Shown: positions 25,550-37,403, counted from the stretch's first letter. The stretch is 64,000 nt of DNA from Rhodococcus yunnanensis NBRC 103083 (GCF_001895005.1 NZ_BCXH01000006.1:1-64000), one strand, 5' to 3'. Numbers and translations: made by a program. Notes: generated by a model not told the origin, from the letters alone.

Positions 25550-27271
25550 TCACGGCAGAAGACGGTCGATGAACGTGTTGCTGTAGATCCGGTGCGGATC
25601 GAGGGAATCGAACGTGGCGCGCGCTGTGTCCCAGTTCTCCGACGCCGGGACGCCCTCGCGGTAGGTATTCGGGAGAGTGTCCTCGATGACCGCGGCGTCC
25701 TTGTACGGCAGTTCGGTGCTGAACGCCCAGCCCTTGGACCATTCCGGACGAAAGGTGGCCGTGGTGCCGGTGTAGTGCGAGCGCATCCACTGCTCCATCT
25801 CGCGATAGAACGCGAACATCCCGGGTGTCCCCGGTACACCGAGAACATTGAGCCACACCGCCGTGTCCCATTCCGGATGGTCGGGACGTGGACGCATCGC
25901 CGATATCGTCGGAGGTCCGGCCGAATCGACCAGAACGTCGGCCGCGGCGTCCATTCCGCAGCATCGGATCTCGACGGGGCCGTTGATGGGAAACTGGCCG
26001 ATCGACTGGTAGTACGCCACACGCTCGGAGAACCATTGGGTGAAGTCGTGGATCACCTGGGCGACGTCGGCGCGGTTCGTGATCACTGCCCCACCGCCTT
26101 CGGTGAGCAGCAGGGTGCTCGGCTTGATGTAGAACTGGAGGTCCTTGGCCCATCCCCACAGATCGGATGAGGCCGTCGCGGCCAGGCCCGCAACCGTCGT
26201 GCCGTAGAAGACCTGCCCGAATGCCGGTGCGATGAAGGTGTTTCCAGCGGTCAGCTGCCCGATGAGATCGGACGCGACCTCCGGCAGGTTGTCGGAGAAC
26301 GCGTAGTTGTACGGACCGGTGACCTCTCTGGCCGTCACAGGTTTGTCGGGGCAGATCGACCAGACCTTGAGCCACGGGTTCTCGGTGAACGGATACCAGA
26401 TCGCCTCGACGCGGCCGGTGCGGCCGAGGTAGCTCTCGAAGGTGCGGCCGGGTGCTCCTGTGGCGCCGAACATCTCACGCCAACCGATGTCGGTGTAGCT
26501 CTGACAGCGCATGCGGCTGTTCGCGCCCGCCTGCATCGTCACCGAGGTGAGGAAGGCGCGGCCGAGATGGGTGAGCAGTGGGGTGATCTCGGGTTCGGAT
26601 CGGTCGAACGTCCGCAGAGCGTAGGCGCTCCCGTTCCACACCACCGCGGTCAACGACGTGACGAGATTGCTCAGTGATCCGTATGTCGTTCCTGCAACCG
26701 GTGTTTCGCCCGCAGCGGGAATCGCGGCGCCGTGGGCGTCCACGGCGAGTGCGCCCGCGACGGACAACACTCCAGGGGCAGGAACACTGACCCAGCCGAG
26801 TCCGTTGTCCTCGAGTTGCGCAAGCATCGCTTCGATGGTTGCGCCTGCGCCTGCCGTGACGGTAGAGGTCGACGGATCCACGCTGATGCCGTTCAGGTGG
26901 ACCATGGTGTCGACGAGTACGACACGGTCGATGTTCTCGCCGTTGACGATCGTCAACGGCGTCCACCCGTGCATCGCGCCGCGGGGACGGATGCGATACG
27001 AGTTCTCGTGTGCCCAGTTCGCCAGCCGGACGACGTCATCGGGTGTCACCGGTGAGCACGTCCAGATGGCGTCGAGGATGATCTCCTTCGACCAATTCTG
27101 ATACCGCTGCTGATACAGCGGGATGCCGGCGGGGAAGTTCGGTGGTGCCGGGATCGTGGTGTCGGAACTGCCGAACGGCGCAGCGCCCGCAGGCACCGGG
27201 CGCAGCACCGAGGTGACTGCCAGTGCGCCTGCGCCTGCGGCGATGAACTGACGACGATTGAGCTCGGGCAT
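25550..27271 (-). CDS. Class II cholesterol oxidase (VAO family, covalent FAD), Tat-exported
   Basis: This 573-residue protein begins with a twin-arginine signal (NRRQFIAAGAGALAV, cleavage near PAGAAP). A VAO/PCMH-type FAD domain follows, with RPRGAMHGWTPL, where His101 is the expected covalent FAD anchor, and AGAGATIEAMLAQLE. The remainder resembles the substrate-binding domain of Brevibacterium sterolicum type II cholesterol oxidase. It oxidises and isomerises cholesterol to cholest-4-en-3-one outside the membrane, releasing hydrogen peroxide. It lies 24 bases after the MaoC hydratase gene and is probably cotranscribed with kstD. Assignment to cholesterol rather than another sterol rests on family resemblance and context. 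Confidence 0.85.
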   Translation of the reverse strand: MPELNRRQFIAAGAGALAVTSVLRPVPAGAAPFGSSDTTIPAPPNFPAGIPLYQQRYQNWSKEIILDAIWTCSPVTPDDVVRLANWAHENSYRIRPRGAMHGWTPLTIVNGENIDRVVLVDTMVHLNGISVDPSTSTVTAGAGATIEAMLAQLEDNGLGWVSVPAPGVLSVAGALAVDAHGAAIPAAGETPVAGTTYGSLSNLVTSLTAVVWNGSAYALRTFDRSEPEITPLLTHLGRAFLTSVTMQAGANSRMRCQSYTDIGWREMFGATGAPGRTFESYLGRTGRVEAIWYPFTENPWLKVWSICPDKPVTAREVTGPYNYAFSDNLPEVASDLIGQLTAGNTFIAPAFGQVFYGTTVAGLAATASSDLWGWAKDLQFYIKPSTLLLTEGGGAVITNRADVAQVIHDFTQWFSERVAYYQSIGQFPINGPVEIRCCGMDAAADVLVDSAGPPTISAMRPRPDHPEWDTAVWLNVLGVPGTPGMFAFYREMEQWMRSHYTGTTATFRPEWSKGWAFSTELPYKDAAVIEDTLPNTYREGVPASENWDTARATFDSLDPHRIYSNTFIDRLLP

Positions 27272-27295
27272 GGTTTGTCGGTCCGATCGGTCGAT

Positions 27296-28153
27296 TCAAC
27301 GGGTGGTCAGTACTACGTCGGCAAGTGCGGGGGCGTCGTGTCGGTCGCGGACGAAGACACCGACGACGAGTCGGTCGTCCTCGGCCCAGATGCGGCAGAG
27401 CAAACTCTCACCCGGATAGACGACTCCGGCGAACCGGGCTTCGAAGCTCCGAACGGACTCGACGTCGCCGTCCAACATAGTGTCGGTGACGGCCTTGCAG
27501 ACCATCCCATAGGTGCACAACCCGTGCTGAATCGGTGCGGAAAACCCTGCAGAGGTTGCGAACTCGGGGTCCGAATGCAACGGATTGCGGTCTCCGCACA
27601 TGCGGTACAGCAGGGCCTGCTGCGGCAGAAGAGCGATGGTCGTCTCGGCGTCGGCCGGCCGTTCGGGCAGTGGAACTCTCGTCGTTTGTCCGCGTTCGCC
27701 GCCGAATCCGCCTTCGCCGCGCGCGAACATCGACGACCGAGTCCGCCACAGTTCGGTACCGTCCGGTGCGGTCGTTCTCGACTCCTGGACGATGACCGCG
27801 GCGTTGCCCTTGTCCCAGACGTCGGTGATCCACGTGATCGTGCGAGCCCGTCCCGCGGGGGGTATCGGGCTCGACACCGTGACCTGCTGGGTGCCGTGCA
27901 CCACCTTCGCCAGGTCGATGTCGACGCCGGGGAACTGCACTCGCGGGGCCTCGGTCGCGTGAAACGTGGGCGCGACGGTCGCGAACGTCGGAAGCACGAC
28001 GGGCTCGGTGTCGTCGAGGTAGCGCAGTTCCCGGGGATTGCTCGGCTCACCGCCCGCGCCGAGTGCCAGGTTGTAGGTCTGGACGTCGCGCGGGGTCCAC
28101 TCGAACTCCTGCGCGGCGAGCTCGGCGCCGATCGCAGCCGACGGATCTATCAC
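27296..28153 (-). CDS. hsd4B: MaoC-type 2-enoyl-CoA hydratase of the sterol locus (Hsd4B-like)
   Basis: This 285-residue double-hotdog protein has the hydratase-2 motif YRMCGDRNPLHSDPEFA near residue 190, with Asp, Asn and His in place, followed by FSAPIQHGLCTYGM. It corresponds in length and position to mycobacterial Rv3538, the hydratase beside kstD, which acts in side-chain beta-oxidation. The start is GTG, overlapping the kstD stop by GTGA. It is the middle gene of kstD-hydratase-cholesterol oxidase. Confidence 0.85.
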   Translation of the reverse strand: MIDPSAAIGAELAAQEFEWTPRDVQTYNLALGAGGEPSNPRELRYLDDTEPVVLPTFATVAPTFHATEAPRVQFPGVDIDLAKVVHGTQQVTVSSPIPPAGRARTITWITDVWDKGNAAVIVQESRTTAPDGTELWRTRSSMFARGEGGFGGERGQTTRVPLPERPADAETTIALLPQQALLYRMCGDRNPLHSDPEFATSAGFSAPIQHGLCTYGMVCKAVTDTMLDGDVESVRSFEARFAGVVYPGESLLCRIWAEDDRLVVGVFVRDRHDAPALADVVLTTR

Positions 28154-29811
28154 CGCAGTGCCCTGCTCGCCATGTCGAGGACTGCGAGGTATCCGAACGT
28201 CATGGCCGGACCGATGGTCGCTCCGGGGCCCGCGTACGTGTGGCCCATCACCGGGGCGCTGGCGTTGCCGACGGCGTACAACCCGTCGACGACGCTTCCG
28301 TCCTGCCGCAGTACGCGGGCATCGGCGTCGGTGACGAGCCCGCCCTTGGTTCCGAGATCGCCGGGCACCATCTTGACCGCGTAGTAGGGCGGCTTGTCCA
28401 GTACACCGAGGCTCGGGTTGGGCTTGTTGGTCGGATCGCCGTAGTACTTGTCGTACCCACTGTTGCCGCGGCCGAAGTCCTCGTCGACTCCGCTGCGCGC
28501 AAAACCGTTGAACCGCTGCACGGTTGCGGTCAGCTCGGCGACGGGGAGGCCGGTCTTCTCGGCCAGTTCGGAGATGGTCTCGGCCTTGACGACCACTCCA
28601 GCTTTCATCCAGCGCGACGGGAACGGCTTCTTGGGTTGCAGCCCGGCGAAGATGTAACGGTCGCGGTAGCGCTGGTCGATGATCATCCACGTCGGAATGT
28701 TCTCCCCGGGGCCGTCGCCGATTCCGTATTCGCCGCCGTACATTCGGTGCACCGCTTCGACATACGGCGCTGCCTCGTTGAGAAACCGCCTGCCCGACGC
28801 GTTGACCATGATTCCGCCGGGCAGTGTGCGCTCGGCTATGCAGAACCATGGGCCACCGGTCAGTGGGATGGAGGGACCCCACCAGGCATCGTCCATCAGA
28901 TCCACTGCGGCGCCGAGCTTCTGGCCAGCAAGGATCCCGTCGCCGGTGTTGGCCTTCGCACCGACAGTCCAGCCCGTCCCGATCGGTTCGCGCTGGTACT
29001 TCTTGCGCATCTCCTCGTTGTGTTCGAATCCGCCGGAGGCGACCACGACACCGAGTTCGGCTCGAAAGATTCCGCGGTCGGTGTGTACGCCTCGAACCCT
29101 TCCGTCCTCGATCAGGAGGTCGACCATCGGTGTATCGAGCAGGACGGGCACTCCTGCGTCGAGCAGCCCCGCGCGCAGTGCCGCGGCGAGGGCCTGACCG
29201 CGTCCCAGCAGGTGTTTTCCGGTGAGTTTTGCTGCCATCCAGCGCATTCCGACGCGCAGCACCCGCGCAAGACCGCTCGGGTGGCGCCGCAGCAAATTGA
29301 TGGTGCGGTAGTCCGCCTGCGTCAGCACGACGTTCAGTGGCGCCTTGCCGTAATCGGGTTCCAGATTGTCGATCTCCGGGCCCAGGCACGACGCGTCGAA
29401 CGGGGTCGGTTCGACCGAGCGTCCGCCGACCCTGCCGCCAGGCGCCTCGGGGTAGTAATCCGAATATCCGGGCACCCACTGCATCTTCAACGGCGAGTGT
29501 CGCAGAACGAAACTCAGCATCTCCGGCCCACGTTCGAGGTAGGTGTCGATTCGTTCCTTCGTGACGACGTCGCCGATGATCGAGTGTAGATACTCTCGTG
29601 CGGCCTCCGGGGTGTCGTCGACGCCGTCGGACTCCAGTGCCTCGTTGCCTGGGATCCACACTCCACCGCCGGAACGTGCCGTCGAACCACCGTAGTGGGG
29701 TGCCTTTTCCAGTACGACGACGCTCAGTCCTCGGTGTGCCGCGGTGAGTGCGGCCGTCATGCCGCCTGCACCGCTGCCGACGACGACGATGTCGTAATCC
29801 TGCTCGCTCAT
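28150..29811 (-). CDS. kstD: 3-ketosteroid delta1-dehydrogenase KstD
   Basis: This 553-residue flavoprotein has the FAD motif GSGAGGMTAALTAA near residue 12, the second nucleotide strand ARSGGGVWIPGN, and the C-terminal GHTYAGPGATIGPAMTFGYLA that closes the active site in KstD. It introduces the 1,2 double bond in 3-keto-4-ene steroids (androstenedione to androstadienedione). The ATG is only one base from a KstR box on its 5' side, and no Shine-Dalgarno sequence fits, so the mRNA is probably leaderless. It heads an operon with a MaoC hydratase and a cholesterol oxidase. Confidence 0.94.
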   Translation of the reverse strand: MSEQDYDIVVVGSGAGGMTAALTAAHRGLSVVVLEKAPHYGGSTARSGGGVWIPGNEALESDGVDDTPEAAREYLHSIIGDVVTKERIDTYLERGPEMLSFVLRHSPLKMQWVPGYSDYYPEAPGGRVGGRSVEPTPFDASCLGPEIDNLEPDYGKAPLNVVLTQADYRTINLLRRHPSGLARVLRVGMRWMAAKLTGKHLLGRGQALAAALRAGLLDAGVPVLLDTPMVDLLIEDGRVRGVHTDRGIFRAELGVVVASGGFEHNEEMRKKYQREPIGTGWTVGAKANTGDGILAGQKLGAAVDLMDDAWWGPSIPLTGGPWFCIAERTLPGGIMVNASGRRFLNEAAPYVEAVHRMYGGEYGIGDGPGENIPTWMIIDQRYRDRYIFAGLQPKKPFPSRWMKAGVVVKAETISELAEKTGLPVAELTATVQRFNGFARSGVDEDFGRGNSGYDKYYGDPTNKPNPSLGVLDKPPYYAVKMVPGDLGTKGGLVTDADARVLRQDGSVVDGLYAVGNASAPVMGHTYAGPGATIGPAMTFGYLAVLDMASRALR

Positions 29812-29812
29812 G

Positions 29813-29826
29813 TAGAACACGTTATA
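29813..29826. promoter_or_regulatory. KstR operator with embedded -10 box, kstD
   Basis: Read on the minus strand this is TATAACGTGTTCTA, one base before the kstD ATG. It fits the KstR motif, and its first six bases (TATAAC) make a good -10 element whose start point would fall at or next to the ATG. Repressor and RNA polymerase would compete directly. Confidence 0.88.
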
Positions 29827-29890
29827 GAATGATATGGCCGTCAGTCCATGCTTTCTGCCAGGAAGAATCGACGAGAAGTCATCGAATAAC

Positions 29891-29904
29891 CAAAACACGT
29901 TCCA
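29891..29904. promoter_or_regulatory. Imperfect KstR-like box before the KstD-like flavoprotein gene
   Basis: CAAAACACGTTCCA keeps the AAC-N2-GTT core but has C for the first T. It lies 23 bases before the GTG of the plus-strand flavoprotein gene and 65 bp from the kstD box. Confidence 0.6.
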
Positions 29905-29926
29905 TTTTTGTTCGGGAGGAATGCCA

Positions 29927-31552
29927 GTGACCTGGGATCTGCATGCCGACGTCGTGGTCGTCGGGTTCGGGGCGGCCGGAGCGGCCGCGGCGATCGAGGC
30001 CGCCGAAGCCGGCGCACAGGTGATAGCGCTCGACCGGTACTCCGGTGGTGGGGCAAGCGTCATGTCGGGCGGAGTCGTGTACGCGGGAGGGGGCACGTCG
30101 GTACAGCGGGAGGCGGGCGTCGTGGACTCGGTCGACGACATGTACGGCTACTTGAGCGAGGAGGTCGGCGACGCCGTCTCCGCCGAGACGTTGCGACGGT
30201 TCTGTGAGGGCGCCGCCGCAATGATCGACTGGCTCTCGGCGCACGGGGTGCCGTTCGAGGCGAGCCTGTGCCCGTACAAGACGTCGTATCCGAGCAATCG
30301 TCATTACCTCTACTACTCGGGCAGCGAGGCCGCAGGGGCATTTCGCGACGTCGCCAGGCCTGCGCCGCGGGGGCACCGGGCGAAGGGGAAGGGCACCTCG
30401 GGCAAGATGCTCTACGGTCCGCTCGCTGCGTCGGCGAAGAACGCAGGCGTGCATGTGCTTTCGCAGACACGGGCGTACTCGCTCGTGGTGGAGGGCGGCC
30501 GGGTGCGCGGTGTCGAATGCCATAGTCTGATGAACGCACCGGCGCACGTCAGGCGCCGGCATCGTCGGCTGGGCCTGCTGTCCGCCAAGCCGGGTGTCTA
30601 CGCCCCTCGATTTCGGTACATGCTCGAGCGAAGACTCGCGCGTATCGAGAAGAAGTACAGCCGGACCGTGCGCATCGAAGCCAGGCGAGGCGTCGTGCTC
30701 AGTGCAGGCGGATTCGTCGCCGATCGCGTCATGATGGCCGAGCACGCGCCCGAGTACACCGGCGGAATCGCACTCGGAACCGCGGGCGACGACGGCAGCG
30801 GTATCACTCTCGGCACCGATGTCGGTGCGGCGACGGCGAAGCTGGGCAACATCTCCGCCTGGCGATTCATCGTCCCGCCCGTGCCGTTCCTCGGTGCGCT
30901 CCTGGTGAACAGCGCAGGAAAGCGGATGGTCGACGAGTCCAGGTACGGCGCAGCACTCGGACATGCGATCGTGGAGAAGGGAGGCGGGCGGGGGTGGTTG
31001 CTCGCCGACGTCGATCTCGCCCGCGACGCCAGAAAGCAACTCCCGCACCAGGCGATGTGGTTCCAGCGCATCCAGAATGCGGGTCTGGTGCGAACTGCGG
31101 TACACGGCAACACTGTCGAGGACGTCGCACGGGCCGCGGGAGTCGATCCGGGGGAGCTTCGGGAGACGGTCGAGCGACACAATGCGGCCATCGCGTCGGG
31201 AATCGCTGACCCGTTCGGCAAACACGACGATTTTCGACGACCGATCGTGCGGGCACCGTTCACGATGTACGACGCCGGGATTCCGGCAGGCAGCGGGCTC
31301 GCGAAGATGATGAATCCGTGCCCGATGATCACGCTCGGAGGTCTCGTCGTGGACGAGGAGACCGGCGGAGTGAAAGATGCAGCGGGCCAGATCATTGCGG
31401 GTCTGTTCGCGGCAGGACGCACGGCGGTCGGGCTGTGCTCGAACTCGTACGTCAGCGGGTTGTCGCTTGCGGACTGCATCTTCTCGGGCCGCCGAGCCGG
31501 TACCCACGCAGCGAGAGGGACACGGCACGCTGTCGACGCAGACACGATGTGA
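29927..31552 (+). CDS. FAD-dependent steroid dehydrogenase-like protein (KstD-related)
   Basis: This 541-residue protein of the FAD-binding 2 family has VVVGFGAAGAAAAIEAAEAG near residue 9, SGGGASVMSGGVVYAGGG near 38 and a C-terminal SNSYVSGLSLADCIFSGRRAG. It is related to KstD and 3-ketosteroid-delta4-(5alpha)-dehydrogenases but clearly different from the adjacent KstD. The GTG at 29927 sits six bases from GGGAGGA; an ATG two codons upstream abuts that site. It diverges from kstD and has its own KstR-like box, so it probably acts on a steroid. The exact reaction is unknown. Confidence 0.75.
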   Translation: MTWDLHADVVVVGFGAAGAAAAIEAAEAGAQVIALDRYSGGGASVMSGGVVYAGGGTSVQREAGVVDSVDDMYGYLSEEVGDAVSAETLRRFCEGAAAMIDWLSAHGVPFEASLCPYKTSYPSNRHYLYYSGSEAAGAFRDVARPAPRGHRAKGKGTSGKMLYGPLAASAKNAGVHVLSQTRAYSLVVEGGRVRGVECHSLMNAPAHVRRRHRRLGLLSAKPGVYAPRFRYMLERRLARIEKKYSRTVRIEARRGVVLSAGGFVADRVMMAEHAPEYTGGIALGTAGDDGSGITLGTDVGAATAKLGNISAWRFIVPPVPFLGALLVNSAGKRMVDESRYGAALGHAIVEKGGGRGWLLADVDLARDARKQLPHQAMWFQRIQNAGLVRTAVHGNTVEDVARAAGVDPGELRETVERHNAAIASGIADPFGKHDDFRRPIVRAPFTMYDAGIPAGSGLAKMMNPCPMITLGGLVVDEETGGVKDAAGQIIAGLFAAGRTAVGLCSNSYVSGLSLADCIFSGRRAGTHAARGTRHAVDADTM

Positions 31553-31618
31553 GCTCGCGAACGTGCGCCGCCTGTAGGGTCGAATGCGGGTTGGGTACGT
31601 ACAAGGCGGAGTAGCACT

Positions 31619-32209
31619 GTGACGAACGACGAAGACACGCACGCATCGATCGTGGCGGCTGCAGTGGCCGTCATCGCGGAGACAGGGTACGCGTCGGCGT
31701 CGCTGACGACCGTCGCCGAGCGTGCAGACGTTCCCGAGGCCACGGTCGTCGGCCTCTTCGGGAACAAGCCCACGTTGATAGCGATGACGATGGGGTGGAT
31801 GTACGGCGACCTCGCCCACTACGTCGGTGCCCGCCTCGAAGGTGAGCCCGAAGGCCTGCCGAAGATCCAGGCGTACATCCGAGCGATGAACCGGTACTTC
31901 TTCGACAATCCTGGGCACATACGGGTGATGGGCGAGGTGATCGGCAGCGGCGAACTGGTCGGCCCGCCCGGTGACCAACCCGCTACGCGGCGTTGGCAGT
32001 CGGTGGCGGACATGCTCGCCGAAGGCCAGAGAAACGGAGTGCTGGGAAAGTTCGACCCACGGGCAGTGGCGATCGTCATCGGCGGAGCCATCGACGGCCT
32101 GCTCGTCGAATGGACGACGGACTCGTCGTTCGACCTGATCGCGGCGACCGAGGAGCTTGCCCGAATGGTCTCCGTCCTGACGCGGGATGCCGCGTTCACT
32201 CAGGGCTGA
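31619..32209 (+). CDS. TetR-family regulator
   Basis: This 196-residue protein has an N-terminal TetR-type helix-turn-helix (GYASASLTTVAERADVPEATV). The recognition helix is less typical: VVGLFGNKPTLIAM replaces the usual LYRYFPSK-type segment. The remainder is helical and unlike KstR. The start is GTG, 66 bases after the KstD-like flavoprotein gene on the same strand, so it may be cotranscribed with it. It converges on the small Cys-rich gene. Ligand and targets are unknown. Confidence 0.8.
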   Translation: MTNDEDTHASIVAAAVAVIAETGYASASLTTVAERADVPEATVVGLFGNKPTLIAMTMGWMYGDLAHYVGARLEGEPEGLPKIQAYIRAMNRYFFDNPGHIRVMGEVIGSGELVGPPGDQPATRRWQSVADMLAEGQRNGVLGKFDPRAVAIVIGGAIDGLLVEWTTDSSFDLIAATEELARMVSVLTRDAAFTQG

Positions 32210-32212
32210 GCG

Positions 32213-32533
32213 CTATTCGGGGACTGTCAGAATTCCTTCCAGAACCGCGTGCTCGATGGAGTCCTGCATACGCGGGCAGGACTCACGCGTCGCAGAACTT
32301 CCTGCCTCGCGAAAGACCGGACACGTCTCTGCCGGGCGCGTGGTCCACTGGACGGAAGTCTGCTTGAAGCTGTTCTTGCGCACCAGCACACAGGTTCCGC
32401 AGGCCCGGCATTCGACGGGGGCGAGGCGTGAATCCAGGTAGTTGTCCTTGTCCCTGACGGTCTGGGCGTGGATTTCCAGGGCGCGGCCCGGGTCGTCCGC
32501 GAAATCGGGAGCCTTCGCCCACTGCAGGGTCAT
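32213..32533 (-). CDS. Small Cys-containing protein coupled to kshA (Rv3527-like)
   Basis: This 106-residue protein starts MTLQWAKAPDF and carries the cysteine cluster CRACGTC near residue 42, followed by single cysteines in ETCPVF and ESCPRM, a pattern that could bind zinc or an iron-sulfur cluster. It overlaps kshA by ATGA and is translated with it. Mycobacteria have an uncharacterised gene beside kshA in the same way (Rv3527), and this looks like its counterpart. No function is established. It could assist assembly of KshA or of its electron supply. Confidence 0.7.
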   Translation of the reverse strand: MTLQWAKAPDFADDPGRALEIHAQTVRDKDNYLDSRLAPVECRACGTCVLVRKNSFKQTSVQWTTRPAETCPVFREAGSSATRESCPRMQDSIEHAVLEGILTVPE

Positions 32534-33672
32534 GCGTCGGCTTTCGCGGTGGTCTTCTCGGCTGCCTGTTTGGCCAGGTTCTCCTCCACTTCGTGCTGCC
32601 AGGCCTCGTTGGCCTTGGTCGTGTCGACCTCGAATTCGAAGCGGTCCGTCATCTTCTCGGTGACGTCGGCGACGTCGACGTAGAACTGGTCGTACCACCG
32701 TCGCAGCTGATACACCGGCCCGTCCTCCTCGCACAGGAGGGGATTGTCGATCTTGGTCTTGTTCTTCCAGATCTCCACGTCCTGCAGGAATCCGACACTG
32801 ATTCCCTCGGTGAACTTCTCGGCCAGTCTCGTCGCGGTCTTGTCGTCGATACCCTCGGGCTTCTTGACGGTGATGCCCCACTGCAGCACGAACGAATTCT
32901 GGTCGATCGGGTAATGGCAGTTGATCAGGACGCTCTGCACCTCGTAGCCACCGTAGATGTTGATCAACGGGTTGATCATGTACGAGGGACCGAAGTACGA
33001 CGCCTCGGACCTCAGCAGCGTGTCACCGCCGTACTGCGAGGCCATGCCGATGTCCGGTCTGCCCTTGGTGTTGAGGTACTGCGAGGCGATGTGCCCCTCG
33101 AAGACGTTCTTGAAATACGTCGGGAACGCATAGTGGATGTAGAAGAAATGGGCCATGTCGACGACGTTGTCGATGATCTCGCGGCAATTCGCACCCTCGA
33201 TGACCATCGAATTCCACGTCCAGTCGGTCCAGTCGTCGCTGTAGGCCCCGTCGATGCGCGGAATCGTGACGTTCTCCGGTGGCGGGTTGCCTTCGGCGTC
33301 GTTCCAGACGAACAACTGCCCGTTGCGGTCCAGGGTCGTCCACGTGCGGGTACGAGCCAACGGCGGTACGCGTCGGGCATAGGGAATCTCGGTGCACTTG
33401 CCGTTCGATCCCCATCGCCAATCGTGGAACGGGCACGCGATGGAATCGCCCTTGACCGTGCCCTGGGTCAGATCCCCGCCCATGTGGCGGCAGTACCCGT
33501 CGAGCACGACGATCGTGCCCGAGGAATCGGCGAAGACCACGAGCTTGGTTCCGAAGGCGTGTACTGCGTGCGGTTCGCCGTCCGTGTAGGTCTCGGTCAG
33601 TCCGAGACAGTGCCAGCCGCGGGCATAGCGGGTCGGTGTCACACCCACGTCGATGTCACGGATTCTGGCCAT
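32530..33672 (-). CDS. kshA: 3-ketosteroid 9alpha-hydroxylase oxygenase KshA
   Basis: This 380-residue Rieske oxygenase has the 2Fe-2S ligands Cys61-x-His63 and Cys80-x2-His83. The mononuclear iron site is in DNVVDMAHFFYIHY (His175 and His180). KshA with its reductase KshB hydroxylates C9 of the steroid nucleus; together with KstD this opens ring B. The ATG is preceded by AAGGGG at six bases; an in-frame GTG lies two codons earlier. KshB is not in the window. A KstR box containing the -10 element lies 32 bases upstream. Confidence 0.95.
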   Translation of the reverse strand: MARIRDIDVGVTPTRYARGWHCLGLTETYTDGEPHAVHAFGTKLVVFADSSGTIVVLDGYCRHMGGDLTQGTVKGDSIACPFHDWRWGSNGKCTEIPYARRVPPLARTRTWTTLDRNGQLFVWNDAEGNPPPENVTIPRIDGAYSDDWTDWTWNSMVIEGANCREIIDNVVDMAHFFYIHYAFPTYFKNVFEGHIASQYLNTKGRPDIGMASQYGGDTLLRSEASYFGPSYMINPLINIYGGYEVQSVLINCHYPIDQNSFVLQWGITVKKPEGIDDKTATRLAEKFTEGISVGFLQDVEIWKNKTKIDNPLLCEEDGPVYQLRRWYDQFYVDVADVTEKMTDRFEFEVDTTKANEAWQHEVEENLAKQAAEKTTAKADA

Positions 33673-33703
33673 GTGCACCCCTTACGTATCTCGTCGCTAC
33701 TAG

Positions 33704-33717
33704 TAGAACACGTTATA
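33704..33717. promoter_or_regulatory. KstR operator with embedded -10 box, kshA
   Basis: On the minus strand this reads TATAACGTGTTCTA, identical over 14 bases to the kstD box, again with TATAAC as the likely -10. It lies 32 bases before the kshA ATG, leaving room for a leader with a ribosome site. Confidence 0.9.
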
Positions 33718-33772
33718 GAATTGGGTGGCTATTCGCTAGTGACAGCGGTGGAACGAGTTCTCGACAGCTAGC

Positions 33773-33786
33773 GGTAACGTGTTCTA
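33773..33786. promoter_or_regulatory. KstR operator, hsaADCB
   Basis: GGTAACGTGTTCTA keeps AAC-N2-GTT and the right half-site CTA. It lies 39 bases before the hsaA start and 55 bp from the kshA box, so kshA and hsaADCB diverge from a double-operator region. Confidence 0.82.
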
Positions 33787-33824
33787 GTCTGACTGGGCAA
33801 CCACGGAAGGCAGGGGCAGACGAA

Positions 33825-36765
<2,941 letters not shown>

Positions 36766-36766
<1 letters not shown>

Positions 36767-37317
36767 TGACGCTCGATCCTCGCGTGTTCAGGACTGTCCT
36801 CGGGCAATTCTGCACCGGGATCACGATCGTGACGACGGTTCTCGACGGAAAACCGATCGGTTTCGCCTGCCAGTCCTTCGCTGCGCTGTCCCTCGACCCG
36901 CCGCTGGTGCTGTTCTGTCCGAGCAAGGGCTCCAGGTCGTGGGCGGCCATCGAACACTCGGGCGTCTTCGCCGTCAACGTACTCGGTGAGGAGCAACAGC
37001 AGACGTGCGCGCGCTTCGGATCCCGCGAGGCGGACAAGTTCGCCGGAATCGGTTGGGAGCCGTCGAAGCTGGGCTCGCCGATCCTGGCGGGATCGCTCGC
37101 GCATGTCGACTGCACGGTCGAGAGTGTGCACGACGGAGGCGATCACGTCGTCGTCATAGGAAGGGTTCACTCGCTCGGCGAGATCACCGGCGAGCGCCCA
37201 CTGCTGTTCTACCGGGGGCAGTACACCGGCATCGAGCCGGACAAGACCGTCCCTGCGCCCTGGCGCGACGATCTGGAGGCGTTCCTGACGGCGACGTCGG
37301 CCGATACCTGGTTGTGA
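36766..37317 (+). CDS. hsaB: Flavin reductase HsaB
   Basis: This 183-residue flavin reductase has GQFCTGITIVTT near residue 9, FACQSFAALSLDPPLVLF, then DCTVESVHDGGDH and LLFYRGQY. HsaB supplies reduced FMN to the oxygenase HsaA. The GTG overlaps the hsaC stop (TAGTG). It is the last clear gene of the hsa operon; the next gene follows after 86 bases on the same strand. Confidence 0.94.
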
Positions 37318-37403
37318 GTACGGCACCGATTGCCCTTCAGGACTCGACACTCGGATTTCGGATTCGACGGAGATAGGACTCCGCGACGGTTGTTCGACGT
37401 GAT

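Noticed and set aside
28154-29659. Upstream extension of the MaoC hydratase frame to 787 residues
   Set aside because: The extension is out-of-frame reading through kstD. The hydratase domain begins at the GTG at 28153, which overlaps the kstD stop.
29879-31978. 699-codon minus-strand frame opposite the KstD-like flavoprotein gene
   Set aside because: The plus-strand product has full FAD-binding motifs, while this frame has no recognisable domain.
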